From assembly GCA_025360045.1 (NCBI GenBank), contig JANYCY010000058.1:1-50541 (forward strand): a stretch of 50,541 bases of DNA. The letters are read 5' to 3'. Source of the stretch: Janthinobacterium sp. (lineage in GTDB: Bacteria; Pseudomonadota; Gammaproteobacteria; Burkholderiales; Chitinibacteraceae). Below the pieces are notes generated by a model. That model had not been told where the DNA came from. It saw only the letters and a list, made by a program, of their open reading frames with translations, and searched no databases. Position 1 is the first letter of the stretch. The number at the start of each line of letters is the position of its first letter. Below are positions 8,834 through 17,834 of this stretch, one piece after another. The translations under genes were made by a program, and so were the position numbers.

Positions 8834-9888
8834 CGTACCTTAATCCCCGTCCAGTATCGGCTTAATAAACGCCGCTCTTTCGCGTCGTAAGCACGCAATA
8901 GCGTCCACTTGGCAAAGTCTTGTGGCTTGGGGTTGAGTACAGGGTGCTGGCTGAGTTCTGGGTCTAAAAAGGGCGCTGCGGTACTGACAGGGCTAATGCC
9001 ACCGCTGGCTTTTGATTGTGCCGCTGCTGTTTTGCCTTCGAGCAAGAAATCAATAAATTGATGGGCAAGATCGGGTCTTGGCGCGTCTTTCATGATGGTG
9101 ACGGTATCCATCCACCATTCATTACCTTCTTTTTGCGCGGTAAATTCTAAGTGGAATTTACGTTTAGTCTCTTTGACTTCGCGGCGTGCCTGAAATAAAT
9201 CCGAGCTATTGCCCATTGCTAGCCAGATATTGCCGTTAGCAAGTTGACGGCTATAGCTATCGTTATTAAATGCGGCCCAATAGGGCTTGGCTTTACGAAT
9301 CACATCGCTGGCGGCTGCAAGGTCTTCCTGCTTGCCAGAGTTGGGGTCTTTGCCCAAATACATCAGCGCTGCGGCAAATAATTCGCGCGAGCTATCTAAT
9401 ACGGTGACTTTGTTTTTGATTTTTTTGAGTTGTTCTGGGTCAAAAATAGCGGCCCAGCTGCTGGGGTCTACACCGGCAGCTTTTAATTTTTCTGCGTTAT
9501 AGCCCAGTAGGGTTACGCCGATCATAAAGGGCTGGTGATAGGCATTATTGATGTCGTAGGGCACGCGTAAAAAGGCAGGCAGAATATCTTTGCTATGTGG
9601 AAGCTTGCTTTTATCGAGGGCGAGTAGCTTATTCGGGCCGATCAGCGCAGGTAGGACAAAGGTCGATGGAAAAATGAGATCGTAACCTTTAGCGCCCGCC
9701 GCCAGCTTGGCAAGTAGCTCTTCATTGTCGCCATAATAACTTTGCTCAACACGGCATTGGCATCGAGCTTCAAATGCCTTGATGGTGCTGGCCGGCATGG
9801 AATTGCTCCATACATAAATCGATAGTTTATCGTCAGCATTCGCCCAGGATACATGAAGTAAAAAGCCTAAAAATAACCATTTCCACAT
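8830..9888 (-). CDS. PotD-like extracellular solute-binding protein
   Basis: A 352-residue periplasmic protein started at ATG 9888, where AGGAAG lies about 9 bases upstream and MWKWLFLGFLLHVSWANA is a signal peptide; an in-frame extension to 9957 would bury it. The mature N-terminus DKLSIYVWSNSMPASTIKAFEA and YDLIFPSTFVLPALI follow the family 1 spermidine/putrescine-binding (PotD/PotF) pattern. Such proteins normally deliver polyamines to an ABC permease. No permease or ATPase gene is adjacent, so it either works with a distant transporter or serves as a sensor ligand. Substrate not established. Confidence 0.8.
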   Translation of the reverse strand: MWKWLFLGFLLHVSWANADDKLSIYVWSNSMPASTIKAFEARCQCRVEQSYYGDNEELLAKLAAGAKGYDLIFPSTFVLPALIGPNKLLALDKSKLPHSKDILPAFLRVPYDINNAYHQPFMIGVTLLGYNAEKLKAAGVDPSSWAAIFDPEQLKKIKNKVTVLDSSRELFAAALMYLGKDPNSGKQEDLAAASDVIRKAKPYWAAFNNDSYSRQLANGNIWLAMGNSSDLFQARREVKETKRKFHLEFTAQKEGNEWWMDTVTIMKDAPRPDLAHQFIDFLLEGKTAAAQSKASGGISPVSTAAPFLDPELSQHPVLNPKPQDFAKWTLLRAYDAKERRLLSRYWTGIKVR

Positions 9889-10094
9889 AGTGAACACTTC
9901 CTTTAAGTAAGCTGAACTTGCTTGGTTTAGAGTGCTAAAAAAGGACTCTTTTACCAAGCTGTTTTTAAAAAAGGCGCAAAGATATCACGCAAGTGCATAT
10001 TGCCGCATTGCTGAAACATACGCCTAGACCCCAATCTGCACTTGGTTACGGTAGAATAGACGGTATCTAAGTATCTACAGAACCCTATTCAGAC

Positions 10095-11780
10095 ATGAGC
10101 AATGAAGCCCCGATTGTAAGCAATTTTATTCGTAGCACGATTGAAAGCGATCTTGCCAGCGGCAAGCATGCCAGCATTCAAACGCGTTTTCCGCCTGAGC
10201 CGAATGGCTATCTGCACGTTGGCCACGCTAAATCGATTTGTCTGAACTTTGGTGTAGCCCAAGATTACCAAGGCCAGTGCAATTTGCGCATGGACGACAC
10301 AAACCCTGAAAAAGAAAACGAAGAATTCGCGCAAGCCATTGCTAGTGATGTGAAATGGCTGGGTTTTGAATGGGCGGGCGAGATTCGCCATGCTGCCGAT
10401 TACTTTGACCAGCTTTACGCCTACGCAGAAGAGCTTATCCAAGCAGGCAAGGCCTTTGTTTGTGAGCTGAATGCCGAGCAAATGCGTGAATATCGTGGCA
10501 ATTTTGAAGTGCCAGGTAAAAATAGCCCTTCCCGTGATCGCTCTATCGAAGAAAATCTGGATTTATTCCGCCGTATGAAAGCCGGTGAATTTTCCGATGG
10601 CAGTAAAACACTGCGTCTTAAAATTGATATGGCCGCGCCTAATTTGAATTTGCGTGATCCGGTGATCTACCGCATCAAGCGCGCGCACCATATCCGCACT
10701 GGCGATAAATGGTGTATCTACCCGATGTATGATTACACCCATTGCATTTCTGATGCGTTGGAAGGCATTACGCATAGCCTGTGTACGCTTGAATTTGCTG
10801 ATCACCGCCCGCTCTACGATTGGGTGCTGGATAACATCACTATTGATTGCCATCCACAGCAGATCGAATTCTCACGCCTTGAGCTGCTTTACACCATGAC
10901 CTCCAAACGTAAGCTGGCTGCGCTGGTGAACGAAGGCTTGGTGTCGGGCTGGGATGATCCACGCATGCCTACCGTGATCGGTATGCGTCGCCGTGGTTAT
11001 ACCGCCGAAGGGATTAAATTATTTGCCCAGCGCGTAGGCGTGTCTAAATCAGAAAACATCGTTGATTTAAGTATTCTGGAAGGCGCAGTACGTGAGCAAT
11101 TAGAAAGCAGCTGCCCGCGCATTATGGCCGTGGTTCGCCCGCTGAAAGTGACGCTGACTAATTATGAAGAAGGCGTAACTGCCTCTCGTGCCGCACCGTA
11201 CCACCCACAGCACCCAGAATTTGGCGAGCGCAATGTGCCAATCGCGCGTGAGATTTGGGTAGAGCAAGATGATTTCGCCGAAGTACCACCCGCAGGCTGG
11301 CAACGCCTGACCGTGGGTAGCGAAGTACGTTTGCGCTACTCCTACGTGATGAAGTGCGATGAAGTCATCAAAGACGCTGCAGGCAATGTGATCGAGTTGA
11401 AATGCAGCTTAGATATGGCGACCTTGGGCCAGAATCCAGTTGGCCGTAAGGTAAAAGGCGTGATTCACTGGTTGTCTGCTGAGCACGCTGTGCCTGCTGA
11501 AGTGCGTTTATATGATCGCCTGTTTACTGAGGCTCGCCCGGATGCGGTACGCGGGGCCGATGGTGAGTACGTCGATTTCCGCCAGTTTATTAATCCAGAA
11601 TCATTAGAAGTGGTCACGGCCTATGTAGAAGCCGTGGCGCGCGATCTAGCGCCAGAAACACGCTATCAGTTTGAGCGCTTGGGTTATTTTGTAACCGATC
11701 GCAAAGACCACGTCGCCGGCGAAAAAATCGTGTTTAACCGCGCCGTTACCCTGAAAGACACTTGGAAAAGCGCCGTATGA
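10095..11780 (+). CDS. glnS: Glutaminyl-tRNA synthetase
   Basis: A 561-residue class I aminoacyl-tRNA synthetase that charges tRNA-Gln in the cytoplasm. The HIGH motif is HVGH at residues 41-44, in the context [22 protein letters not shown], and the KMSKS equivalent is MTSKR at 268-272. The DDTNPEKE and EFSRLELL segments and the C-terminal beta-barrel anticodon-binding domains ([23 protein letters not shown]-like) fit GlnRS rather than non-discriminating GluRS. ATG 10095 gives the normal N-terminus. Its stop overlaps the start of the next gene (ATGA). Confidence 0.96.
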   Translation: MSNEAPIVSNFIRSTIESDLASGKHASIQTRFPPEPNGYLHVGHAKSICLNFGVAQDYQGQCNLRMDDTNPEKENEEFAQAIASDVKWLGFEWAGEIRHAADYFDQLYAYAEELIQAGKAFVCELNAEQMREYRGNFEVPGKNSPSRDRSIEENLDLFRRMKAGEFSDGSKTLRLKIDMAAPNLNLRDPVIYRIKRAHHIRTGDKWCIYPMYDYTHCISDALEGITHSLCTLEFADHRPLYDWVLDNITIDCHPQQIEFSRLELLYTMTSKRKLAALVNEGLVSGWDDPRMPTVIGMRRRGYTAEGIKLFAQRVGVSKSENIVDLSILEGAVREQLESSCPRIMAVVRPLKVTLTNYEEGVTASRAAPYHPQHPEFGERNVPIAREIWVEQDDFAEVPPAGWQRLTVGSEVRLRYSYVMKCDEVIKDAAGNVIELKCSLDMATLGQNPVGRKVKGVIHWLSAEHAVPAEVRLYDRLFTEARPDAVRGADGEYVDFRQFINPESLEVVTAYVEAVARDLAPETRYQFERLGYFVTDRKDHVAGEKIVFNRAVTLKDTWKSAV

Positions 11781-12166
11781 AAAAGTGGCTAGCACTGGTT
11801 TTACTGGCATGTAGTGGTGCTGCGTTTGCGGCAACCTCTTCAGTAACGCCTGTAGTGGTTTATCAGGGCGAAGCAGGTTTACATCCCGTTCAAGTTGCCT
11901 TGGCATATCTGAAAGATAAAATCAGCAATCCTGAGGGGCAGTTTGAATATCAGCGTTTAGATATTCAGCAGCGCTCGCAGGGTGAGGATTTTGCTCACGC
12001 TCAGATCAGCGTAGAAATCAAAGGCTTGATGGATGATAGCGTGGCGAATGAGCGTTATTGTCTAAAAATGGCTTTTGTCGATGCTGCGTGGGTCATCATG
12101 GCAGAGCAAAAAGATCATCGTTGCCGTCGTGGCGTTAAGGGCTATACCCAGCAGCTTTGCCGCTAA
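11777..12166 (+). CDS. Small secreted protein of unknown function
   Basis: A 129-residue protein starting with a clear signal peptide ([18 protein letters not shown], cleavage after residue 18 likely). The mature part has Cys at about 91, 115 and 128, so one disulfide is possible. No family is recognised. Its ATG shares the ATGA overlap with the glnS stop codon, which implies translation coupled to glnS and so production in step with growth; the functional link to tRNA charging is not apparent. An earlier in-frame ATG at 11762 lies in glnS and would disrupt the signal peptide. Confidence 0.8.
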   Translation: MKKWLALVLLACSGAAFAATSSVTPVVVYQGEAGLHPVQVALAYLKDKISNPEGQFEYQRLDIQQRSQGEDFAHAQISVEIKGLMDDSVANERYCLKMAFVDAAWVIMAEQKDHRCRRGVKGYTQQLCR

Positions 12167-12251
12167 AAAAACGAGACAGAGCAGGTCTGTTCTTCAGCAA
12201 AACGCTCCGTTTATAAAGGGCGTGCTGCTCTAAAAGGAAAGTAATTAATCA

Positions 12252-13325
12252 ATGAGCCAATTACAAAACGATACTTTTTTACGCGCACTATGCCGTGAGC
12301 CGGTTGAATACACGCCGGTTTGGTTGATGCGTCAGGCGGGGCGTTATTTGCCTGAATACTGTGCCACTCGCAAAGTGGCGGGTTCTTTCTTGCAGCTTTG
12401 CAAAAATACTGAGCTAGCCACCGAAGTAACCTTGCAGCCGCTTGAGCGCTACCCTCTGGATGCCGCTATTTTATTCAGCGATATCCTGACTGTGCCCGAT
12501 GCAATGGGCTTGGGGTTGTATTTTGCAGAAGGTGAAGGCCCGAAGTTTGAGCGCCCCCTTAGAGACGAGCGCGATATTCTAGCGCTGACCGTGCCTGATG
12601 TAGGCACTGAGCTGCGTTATGTAACGGATGCCGTGTCATCCATCCGTAAGGCCCTAAATGGCCGTGTACCTTTGATTGGTTTCTCGGGCAGCCCATTTAC
12701 ATTGGCCTGCTACATGATTGAAGGCCAAGGGTCGGCAACATTTAGCCGCGTAAAAACTATGCTCTACGATCGGCCCGACCTGTTGCACCATATCTTGGAT
12801 GTAAATGCGCGCACGGTGATCGACTATCTGAACGCGCAAATTGAAGCGGGTGCACAGGCCGTGCAGATTTTTGATACTTGGGGCGGCGCTTTGGCCTATG
12901 GCAAGTATCAGGAATTCTCGCTGAATTATATGAAGCAGGTTATTGCCGGCCTCAAGCGTGAACATGATGGACGCAAAGTGCCGGTGATTGTGTTTACCAA
13001 GGGGGGGGGGCTGTGGCTGGAAGATATCGCCGATAGCGGCTGCGATGCGGTGGGTTTGGATTGGACGGTTGATCTGGCCGATGCACGTCGCCGTATCGGC
13101 GATAAAGTGGCTTTGCAGGGTAATTTTGATCCAAACGCTTTGTTTGCTAATCCTGCGGCGATTGAGTCTGAAGTGGATCGCTTACTGGCCAGCTTTGGTA
13201 AGGGTGAGGGCCATGTGTTTAATTTGGGTCATGGTATTTCACAATTCACCAATCCTGATCATGTAACCACTTTGGTGGATAGTGTACATAAACTGTCACG
13301 AAACTATCATCGAATTGATAAGTAA
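12252..13325 (+). CDS. hemE: Uroporphyrinogen decarboxylase
   Basis: A 357-residue cytoplasmic enzyme that decarboxylates the four acetate groups of uroporphyrinogen III to give coproporphyrinogen III in haem synthesis. The signature near the N-terminus ([15 protein letters not shown]), [32 protein letters not shown] and FDTWGGAL are all present. Start ATG 12252 is preceded by AAGGAAAG at a somewhat long spacing. Bases 13001-13010 are ten consecutive G, encoding the end of K250 and G251-G253 in the conserved TKGGG segment; slippage there would shift the frame. A DnaA-box-containing spacer follows. Confidence 0.96.
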   Translation: MSQLQNDTFLRALCREPVEYTPVWLMRQAGRYLPEYCATRKVAGSFLQLCKNTELATEVTLQPLERYPLDAAILFSDILTVPDAMGLGLYFAEGEGPKFERPLRDERDILALTVPDVGTELRYVTDAVSSIRKALNGRVPLIGFSGSPFTLACYMIEGQGSATFSRVKTMLYDRPDLLHHILDVNARTVIDYLNAQIEAGAQAVQIFDTWGGALAYGKYQEFSLNYMKQVIAGLKREHDGRKVPVIVFTKGGGLWLEDIADSGCDAVGLDWTVDLADARRRIGDKVALQGNFDPNALFANPAAIESEVDRLLASFGKGEGHVFNLGHGISQFTNPDHVTTLVDSVHKLSRNYHRIDK

Positions 13326-13349
13326 AACAAGGGCTTATGTTGGTTTTTT

Positions 13350-13585
13350 TGTGAAAACTACCGATATAAGCTCAAGTTATACACATGGCTTGAATTTACA
13401 AAGTACGACTTGTCAAGTATTAAGGGTGAATTAATTTTTTGTTACGGCTTTTTTTAAGTTATTGATTTTAAACGATAAAATTTAAAGTTCAAAAAATAGG
13501 CAAGCTAAGCACAGCCCCGATTCTATTGGGGTTTTGCCGCTTATCATCAGTTAATCCACAAAGTTATCCACAAAATCTGTGGGTA
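13350..13585. promoter_or_regulatory. DnaA-box-like cluster flanking an AT-rich tract
   Basis: In the hemE-priA spacer, TTATACACA (13377-13385) and TTATCCACA (13564-13572) match the DnaA-box consensus TTWTNCACA on the plus strand. TAATCCACA (13552-13560) has one mismatch, the minus-strand reading of 13350-13358 (GTTTTCACA) has one mismatch and that of 13577-13585 has two. Between them, 13420-13500 is extremely AT-rich. This could be a DnaA-titrating or DnaA-reactivating site, DnaA control of priA, or less likely an origin, since genes to the left point toward it. Confidence 0.5.
13514..13535 (+). terminator. Weak terminator in the hemE-priA spacer
   Basis: CCCC (13515-13518) pairs with GGGG (13528-13531), extended inward by a G-T and an A-T pair around a 5-base loop, followed by TTTT. 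It could end the hemE transcript ahead of priA. The stem is short, so confidence is modest. Confidence 0.45.
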
Positions 13586-13615
13586 GTCTTGTTTTGTAGC
13601 AAATGCAGGGCGTTT

Positions 13616-15802
13616 ATGACCGGAGTATTAAAGAAATATGCGTATATTTCGGTGGCGCTTGATGTTCCGCTTACACGCCTTTTTGAATATAGCGTTTTAG
13701 AAGAGAGCTCGCCTGAGATGGGCGCTCGAGTGATTGTTCCCTTTGGCCCGCGTCGATTAGCGGGGGTGGTGTTGGGGGTGGCAGCGGAAACGCAGTTTGA
13801 TAGCAGTAAAATCCGCGCAGCGATTGCCCTGCCCGATGATATGCCGCCACTGCCAGAGGACGTACTGGCACTGAGTCGCTTTTGCGCCGAGTATTATGGC
13901 CATCCACTAGGCCAAGTGTTGGCAACAGCCCTGCCCGTCGCGCTGCGCCAGCCTAAGGCCTTTGTGCCGCCCGAGCCAAGCGGCGTGTATCAAGCCACCG
14001 ATCTAGCTGCGCTATTACAAAGTCTATCCCCTCGTGCCAGTTCACAAAAACAATTAGCCATGTTGTTGGCCCAGCCGATGGCGCGTGCCGAGCTGGCCGC
14101 TGTGTCCCCTAGTGCTAATAAATGGTTAAAGAGTTGGATGGATGCGGGCTGGGTGGCGTTTACTGAAACACTGCCCGATGCCATTCCCTTGCCGGTTGGC
14201 GCTGCCGAGGCTAATGGGGAGCAAGCCGCAGCCATTGCCTTGATTGATGCTCAGCATGCCTCATTTGCTGCGTTTTTATTATTTGGGATTACCGGCAGCG
14301 GTAAGACCGAAGTGTATTTGCAAACCATCGCAGCTTGCCTCGCCAGAGGTCAGCAAGCTTTGGTGCTGGTGCCGGAGATTAACCTTACGCCGCAGCTGGA
14401 GGCACGCTTTAGAGCGCGTTTTCCTAGCGCCCGCATTGTGGCGTTGCATAGCGGCTTAAGCGATAAAGAAAGGGTGCTCAATTGGCTGTCTGCCAGCCGA
14501 GGTGAAGCGCATATTGTTCTCGGTACGCGTTTAGCCGTGTTTACGCCGATGCCGCGTTTGGGAATGATTGTGGTGGACGAGGAACACGACGCCTCATTTA
14601 AGCAGCAAGAAGGCCTACGCTATTCGGCCAGGGACGCGGCGGTGTATCGTGCGCATCAGCGGCAGGTGCCGATTGTGCTCGGCTCAGCAACGCCAGCATT
14701 GGAGACTTGGCATAATGCCCGCCAAGGGCGCTATCGCCTGATCACCTTGCCGCATCGCGCGGTGGGCGGTGCGATGCCACCGCAAATCGAAATTATTCCC
14801 ATGCACCGCGCCAAGGTGGTGGACGGTCTGCATCAAGCCACTTTAAATATCATGCGCGATCATTTGGCGGCGGGCCAGCAGGTGCTAGTGTTTATTAATC
14901 GTCGTGGTTATGCGCCGGTGCTGTCTTGCGGCGAATGTGGTTGGTTAGGTGAATGCAAGCGCTGCTCGGCCAAGCTGGTGCTGCACTTAAAAGAGCGCCG
15001 TTTGCGCTGCCACCATTGTGGCTATGAGGAAGTGATTCCAACGGCCTGCCCCGATTGCGGCAATCAGGATATACGCCCACTTGGTCAGGGCACGCAGCGG
15101 ATTGAAGCCGCTTTAGAAACACTTTTTCCTGACGCCAAAATCTTACGCATCGATAGAGACAACACGCGGCGTAAAGGTAGCTTGCAAGAAATGCTGCGCC
15201 AAGTGAGCGCGGGCGAGGCTAATTTGTTAGTCGGCACGCAAATGATGGCTAAGGGCCATGATTTCCCCTCGCTTAATTTAGTGGTGGTATTAAACGCCGA
15301 TGCTGGGCTGTTTAGTGTTGATTTTCGCGGTGAAGAGCGCATGTATGCCCAGCTTTTACAAGTGGCAGGCAGAGCGGGGCGGGCAGGTACGCAAGGCAGG
15401 GTGCTGATCCAGACTGGTTATCACGATCATCCCTTTTACGGTCAGTTGCTGGCGCAGGATTACGCAGCCTTTGCCGATGCGCAGCTGGACGAGCGCCGTA
15501 GCATGCAGTTGCCACCGTTTGCGGCTTATGCACTATTGCGAGCAGAGGCCGAAGATGGCGCACTGGCTAAGGCATTTCTACAGCAATTACAGGCTGTGCT
15601 GGCCGATGCGGCAGGTGTGCAGATGTTCGACCCCATTGCGGCCACCATGCAGCGTAAAGCAGGTATGGAGCGCTGGCAGCTGTTGGTGATGAGCGATACA
15701 CGGCATCCACTAGTTAATGCCTTAAAACGAATCGCGCCTATGCTGGAGGCGCGCAACAATAAAGTGCGCTGTATTTTAGATGTGGATCCGATTGAGATGT
15801 AA
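13616..15802 (+). CDS. priA: Primosomal protein N' (replication restart helicase PriA)
   Basis: A 728-residue superfamily 2 helicase that reloads the replisome at stalled forks. The N-terminal DNA-binding domain (YAYISVALDVPLTRLFEYSV) is followed by Walker A GITGSGKT (residues 224-231), Walker B DEEH (321-324), the zinc-binding insertion with paired CxxC motifs (about 438-481), and helicase C-terminal motifs (GTQMMAKGHDFP, LLQVAGRAGR). ATG 13616 is chosen because the family starts shortly before YAYISVAL and an AGGG lies upstream; an upstream in-frame start at 13526 would run across DnaA-box-like sites. A strong terminator follows. Confidence 0.95.
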   Translation: MTGVLKKYAYISVALDVPLTRLFEYSVLEESSPEMGARVIVPFGPRRLAGVVLGVAAETQFDSSKIRAAIALPDDMPPLPEDVLALSRFCAEYYGHPLGQVLATALPVALRQPKAFVPPEPSGVYQATDLAALLQSLSPRASSQKQLAMLLAQPMARAELAAVSPSANKWLKSWMDAGWVAFTETLPDAIPLPVGAAEANGEQAAAIALIDAQHASFAAFLLFGITGSGKTEVYLQTIAACLARGQQALVLVPEINLTPQLEARFRARFPSARIVALHSGLSDKERVLNWLSASRGEAHIVLGTRLAVFTPMPRLGMIVVDEEHDASFKQQEGLRYSARDAAVYRAHQRQVPIVLGSATPALETWHNARQGRYRLITLPHRAVGGAMPPQIEIIPMHRAKVVDGLHQATLNIMRDHLAAGQQVLVFINRRGYAPVLSCGECGWLGECKRCSAKLVLHLKERRLRCHHCGYEEVIPTACPDCGNQDIRPLGQGTQRIEAALETLFPDAKILRIDRDNTRRKGSLQEMLRQVSAGEANLLVGTQMMAKGHDFPSLNLVVVLNADAGLFSVDFRGEERMYAQLLQVAGRAGRAGTQGRVLIQTGYHDHPFYGQLLAQDYAAFADAQLDERRSMQLPPFAAYALLRAEAEDGALAKAFLQQLQAVLADAAGVQMFDPIAATMQRKAGMERWQLLVMSDTRHPLVNALKRIAPMLEARNNKVRCILDVDPIEM

Positions 15803-15839
15803 GTTGTGGTTTGAGGAATTTGATGTTCCGCCCAAGAAA

Positions 15840-15866
15840 AAAGCCTTCCATTGTGGAAGGCTTTTA
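15840..15866. terminator. Bidirectional terminator between priA and the ABC permease
   Basis: AAGCCTTCCA (15841-15850) pairs with TGGAAGGCTT (15854-15863) around a TTG loop, with a T run to the right and an A run to the left. It serves priA on the plus strand and the permease gene on the minus strand. Confidence 0.85.
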
Positions 15867-15881
15867 TACGAGGCGCATTGC

Positions 15882-16688
15882 TTAATGAATGCCGCCGCTA
15901 GCTTGATAATGTTTCTCTAGTTTATTCACGCCTGCTGCCATTAGTAGGGTGAGGATGAGGTAGAGGAAGGAAATTGTAAGGTAAGGTTCCCAGTAGCGTG
16001 AATATGCACCCGCGACCGTTCTGGCCGCATAAGCCAGCTCGGCCAAGCCAATGGCCGACACCAAGGAGCTGTCTTTGAGCAGCATGATGGCTTCGTTGCC
16101 CAAGGGCGGCAACATGCGACGGAAGGCTTGTGGGATGATCACAAAGCGCATGGTTTGCCAGTAGTTCATCCCAAGGGAGCGCGATGCTTCAAACTGCCCC
16201 TTAGCAATAGACTGAATCCCCGCACGGAAAATCTCGGTGATATAAGCGCCCGCATTAAGGGTGAGCGCCACAAGGCCGGACATAAACGCACCGTAATCTT
16301 GGCGCAGCGTGGAGGCTAAATCACCACTAATCAGTAAGCCATCCGTTGGGTGGACCAACATCGGCATGACGGCAAAGTGAGTGAGCAAAATCTGCACAAA
16401 CAACGGTGTACCGCGAAAGAACGTGACGTAAGCGGATGAAGGCCAGCGGATTAAAAAGCGAACGGGATATTTCCAAGGGCCATGTTTTACATCTGCAAGG
16501 CGTGCCATCCCTGCAAACAGCCCAATTAAAGTACCAAATACCACGGCAATGAGGGTGATGCCGATGGTCATCTTCATGCCATCGATAAAGAGTGAACGAT
16601 ATTCCCAAACAATCTGTAATTGAAAATTAGAGAGTAGGGGAACGGCGGTTTGCATCTGTTGCCAAAAGGTAATGAAATCCATTGTCAT
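15882..16688 (-). CDS. Amino-acid ABC transporter permease (HisM/GlnP type)
   Basis: A 268-residue inner-membrane protein with about five membrane segments and the His/Glu/Gln/Arg permease signature: GMKMTIGITLIAVVFGTLIGLFAGM near the N-terminus, TFFRGTPLFVQI, then the EAA loop EASRSLGMNYWQTMRFVIIPQAFRRMLPPLGNEAI that contacts the ATPase. ATG 16688 is used because an upstream TTG at 16721 falls in a terminator stem; ATG 16682 is also possible and no Shine-Dalgarno is clear. It follows the binding-protein gene on the same strand, but no ATPase gene is found in the window, so the complex must borrow one encoded elsewhere. Confidence 0.9.
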   Translation of the reverse strand: MTMDFITFWQQMQTAVPLLSNFQLQIVWEYRSLFIDGMKMTIGITLIAVVFGTLIGLFAGMARLADVKHGPWKYPVRFLIRWPSSAYVTFFRGTPLFVQILLTHFAVMPMLVHPTDGLLISGDLASTLRQDYGAFMSGLVALTLNAGAYITEIFRAGIQSIAKGQFEASRSLGMNYWQTMRFVIIPQAFRRMLPPLGNEAIMLLKDSSLVSAIGLAELAYAARTVAGAYSRYWEPYLTISFLYLILTLLMAAGVNKLEKHYQASGGIH

Positions 16689-16706
16689 GCCATATTCAGA
16701 TTGCGG

Positions 16707-16739
16707 AATAAAAAAGCGCAAGCCAGTTGGTTTGCGCTT
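16707..16739 (-). terminator. Terminator or attenuator between binding protein and permease genes
   Basis: Read on the minus strand, an 11-base stem (arms 16729-16739 and 16714-16724, one G-U pair) with a 4-base loop is followed by a T6 run. It sits between the abundant binding protein gene and the permease gene, a common device to make more binding protein than permease by partial read-through. Confidence 0.8.
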
Positions 16740-16773
16740 CTGAAAGAGTTAATTCGATTTTAAATGATTAATC

Positions 16774-17523
16774 TTAGTTACCGAAGTATTTCTTGTGGAT
16801 TTTGTCGTAAGTACCATCAGCCTTGATGGCTGCGATGCCTTTGTTGAGTTTTTCTAAAAGCTCTTTATTACCTTTCTTTACAGCAAAACCATAGAATTCT
16901 TTAGCGAAAGTTGCATCGTCAATGGTTTTTAAGCTGGAAGACTTATTGTTAGCGATAAAATTAATGACGACGCCATTGTCGGCAACCACTGCATCAACAC
17001 CACCATTGAGTAATTCTTTAATTGCTAATGGTGTGGATTCAAAGCGCTTGATGTTGGGGTTGGTTTTGCCAAGCAACTTTTGCACAATTTCGTCGCCAGT
17101 CGTGCCCGTTTGCACACCCACTTTTTTATCTTTCAATGAGGCGAAGTTGCTAAGGGGGCTTTTTTTGCCAACAGCAATGAGTTGTTTGGCTTCAAAGTAA
17201 GGATCAGAAAAATCCATGCTGAGCTTGCGCTCTGGCGTAATGGTCACGGCTGATGCAACTAAATCACGATCCCCAGAGCTCAGCGTCGCAAAAATACCTT
17301 CCCAAGGCGTGTTATGCAATTGGACTTCTATGCCTGCTTTGGCGGCCACGGCTTTAATGACATCCATATCAAAACCAACGATTTCTTTTTTATCATTTAC
17401 GGATTCAAAAGGGGCGTAAGCAGCATCTGTGGCGACTTGATAAACCTTGGCCGCATAAGCAGGAGTAACAAGCAGCGTGGCTGCACTGGCGAGCAATAGA
17501 ATTATATTTTTTTTGCTGAACAT
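16774..17523 (-). CDS. Amino-acid ABC transporter substrate-binding protein (GlnH/HisJ type)
   Basis: A 249-residue periplasmic binding protein, family 3. Signal peptide MFSKKNIILLLASAATLLVTPAYA, cleavage near residue 24. The signature GFDMDVIKAVAAKAGIEVQ and the ligand-contact segments (YAPFES, SAVTITPERKLSMDFSDPYFEA, VGVQTGTTGDEIV) indicate a polar or basic amino acid, glutamine-like by overall pattern; the exact ligand is not determined. A hairpin terminator separates it from the permease gene downstream. The 311 bases upstream hold its promoter. Confidence 0.9.
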   Translation of the reverse strand: MFSKKNIILLLASAATLLVTPAYAAKVYQVATDAAYAPFESVNDKKEIVGFDMDVIKAVAAKAGIEVQLHNTPWEGIFATLSSGDRDLVASAVTITPERKLSMDFSDPYFEAKQLIAVGKKSPLSNFASLKDKKVGVQTGTTGDEIVQKLLGKTNPNIKRFESTPLAIKELLNGGVDAVVADNGVVINFIANNKSSSLKTIDDATFAKEFYGFAVKKGNKELLEKLNKGIAAIKADGTYDKIHKKYFGN

Positions 17524-17834
17524 GTTAGTTAAATCTCCGCATTGGGTGGTTTGCCGATTTGTGACGTATTCGGTAAGACAAGACTAAGTGCTGCTCTTTG
17601 ATTTGAATATCAGGCTATTCCCGCATTTTAAATGCAAAGTTTTTGATTGTTACTCTTCGCATATTGCCAAGGCAGAATTTTTTCTGTTTTATGCTTAATT
17701 GCTCCGTGCGCTATTTAGTTTTTTGCAAAAATAGCGAATAAAGCAATGTCTTGCTTAGCAAAAAACCGGCAATAGGCCGGTTTTTTGCTTTGATTCACGC
17801 AAGTGCATGTGTGCTACTGGGAGTGGTTTAATGA
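17524..17834. other. Intergenic region upstream of the GlnH-like gene
   Basis: About 310 bases, AT-rich, with no supported gene. It contains the HDOD gene's terminator (listed separately) and must hold the minus-strand promoter of the binding protein gene, whose hexamers I could not assign with confidence. Confidence 0.5.
17760..17786. terminator. Bidirectional terminator after the HDOD gene
   Basis: CCGGC (17766-17770) pairs with GCCGG (17776-17780), extended by A5/T5 on the flanks to a 10-base stem, with T runs readable on both strands. It lies 48 bases past the minus-strand stop of the HDOD gene. Confidence 0.85.

Noticed and set aside
8704-8865. A 53-codon plus-strand frame starting MFVNNDQLNV
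   Set aside because: No ribosome binding site, overlaps the convergent PotD-like gene, and resembles no family known to me.
13326-13615. Calling the hemE-priA spacer the chromosomal origin
   Set aside because: Only two perfect boxes, dnaA is not in view, and genes left of the site mostly point toward it while an rRNA promoter at the right reads rightward; this fits a fork passing through, not diverging forks.
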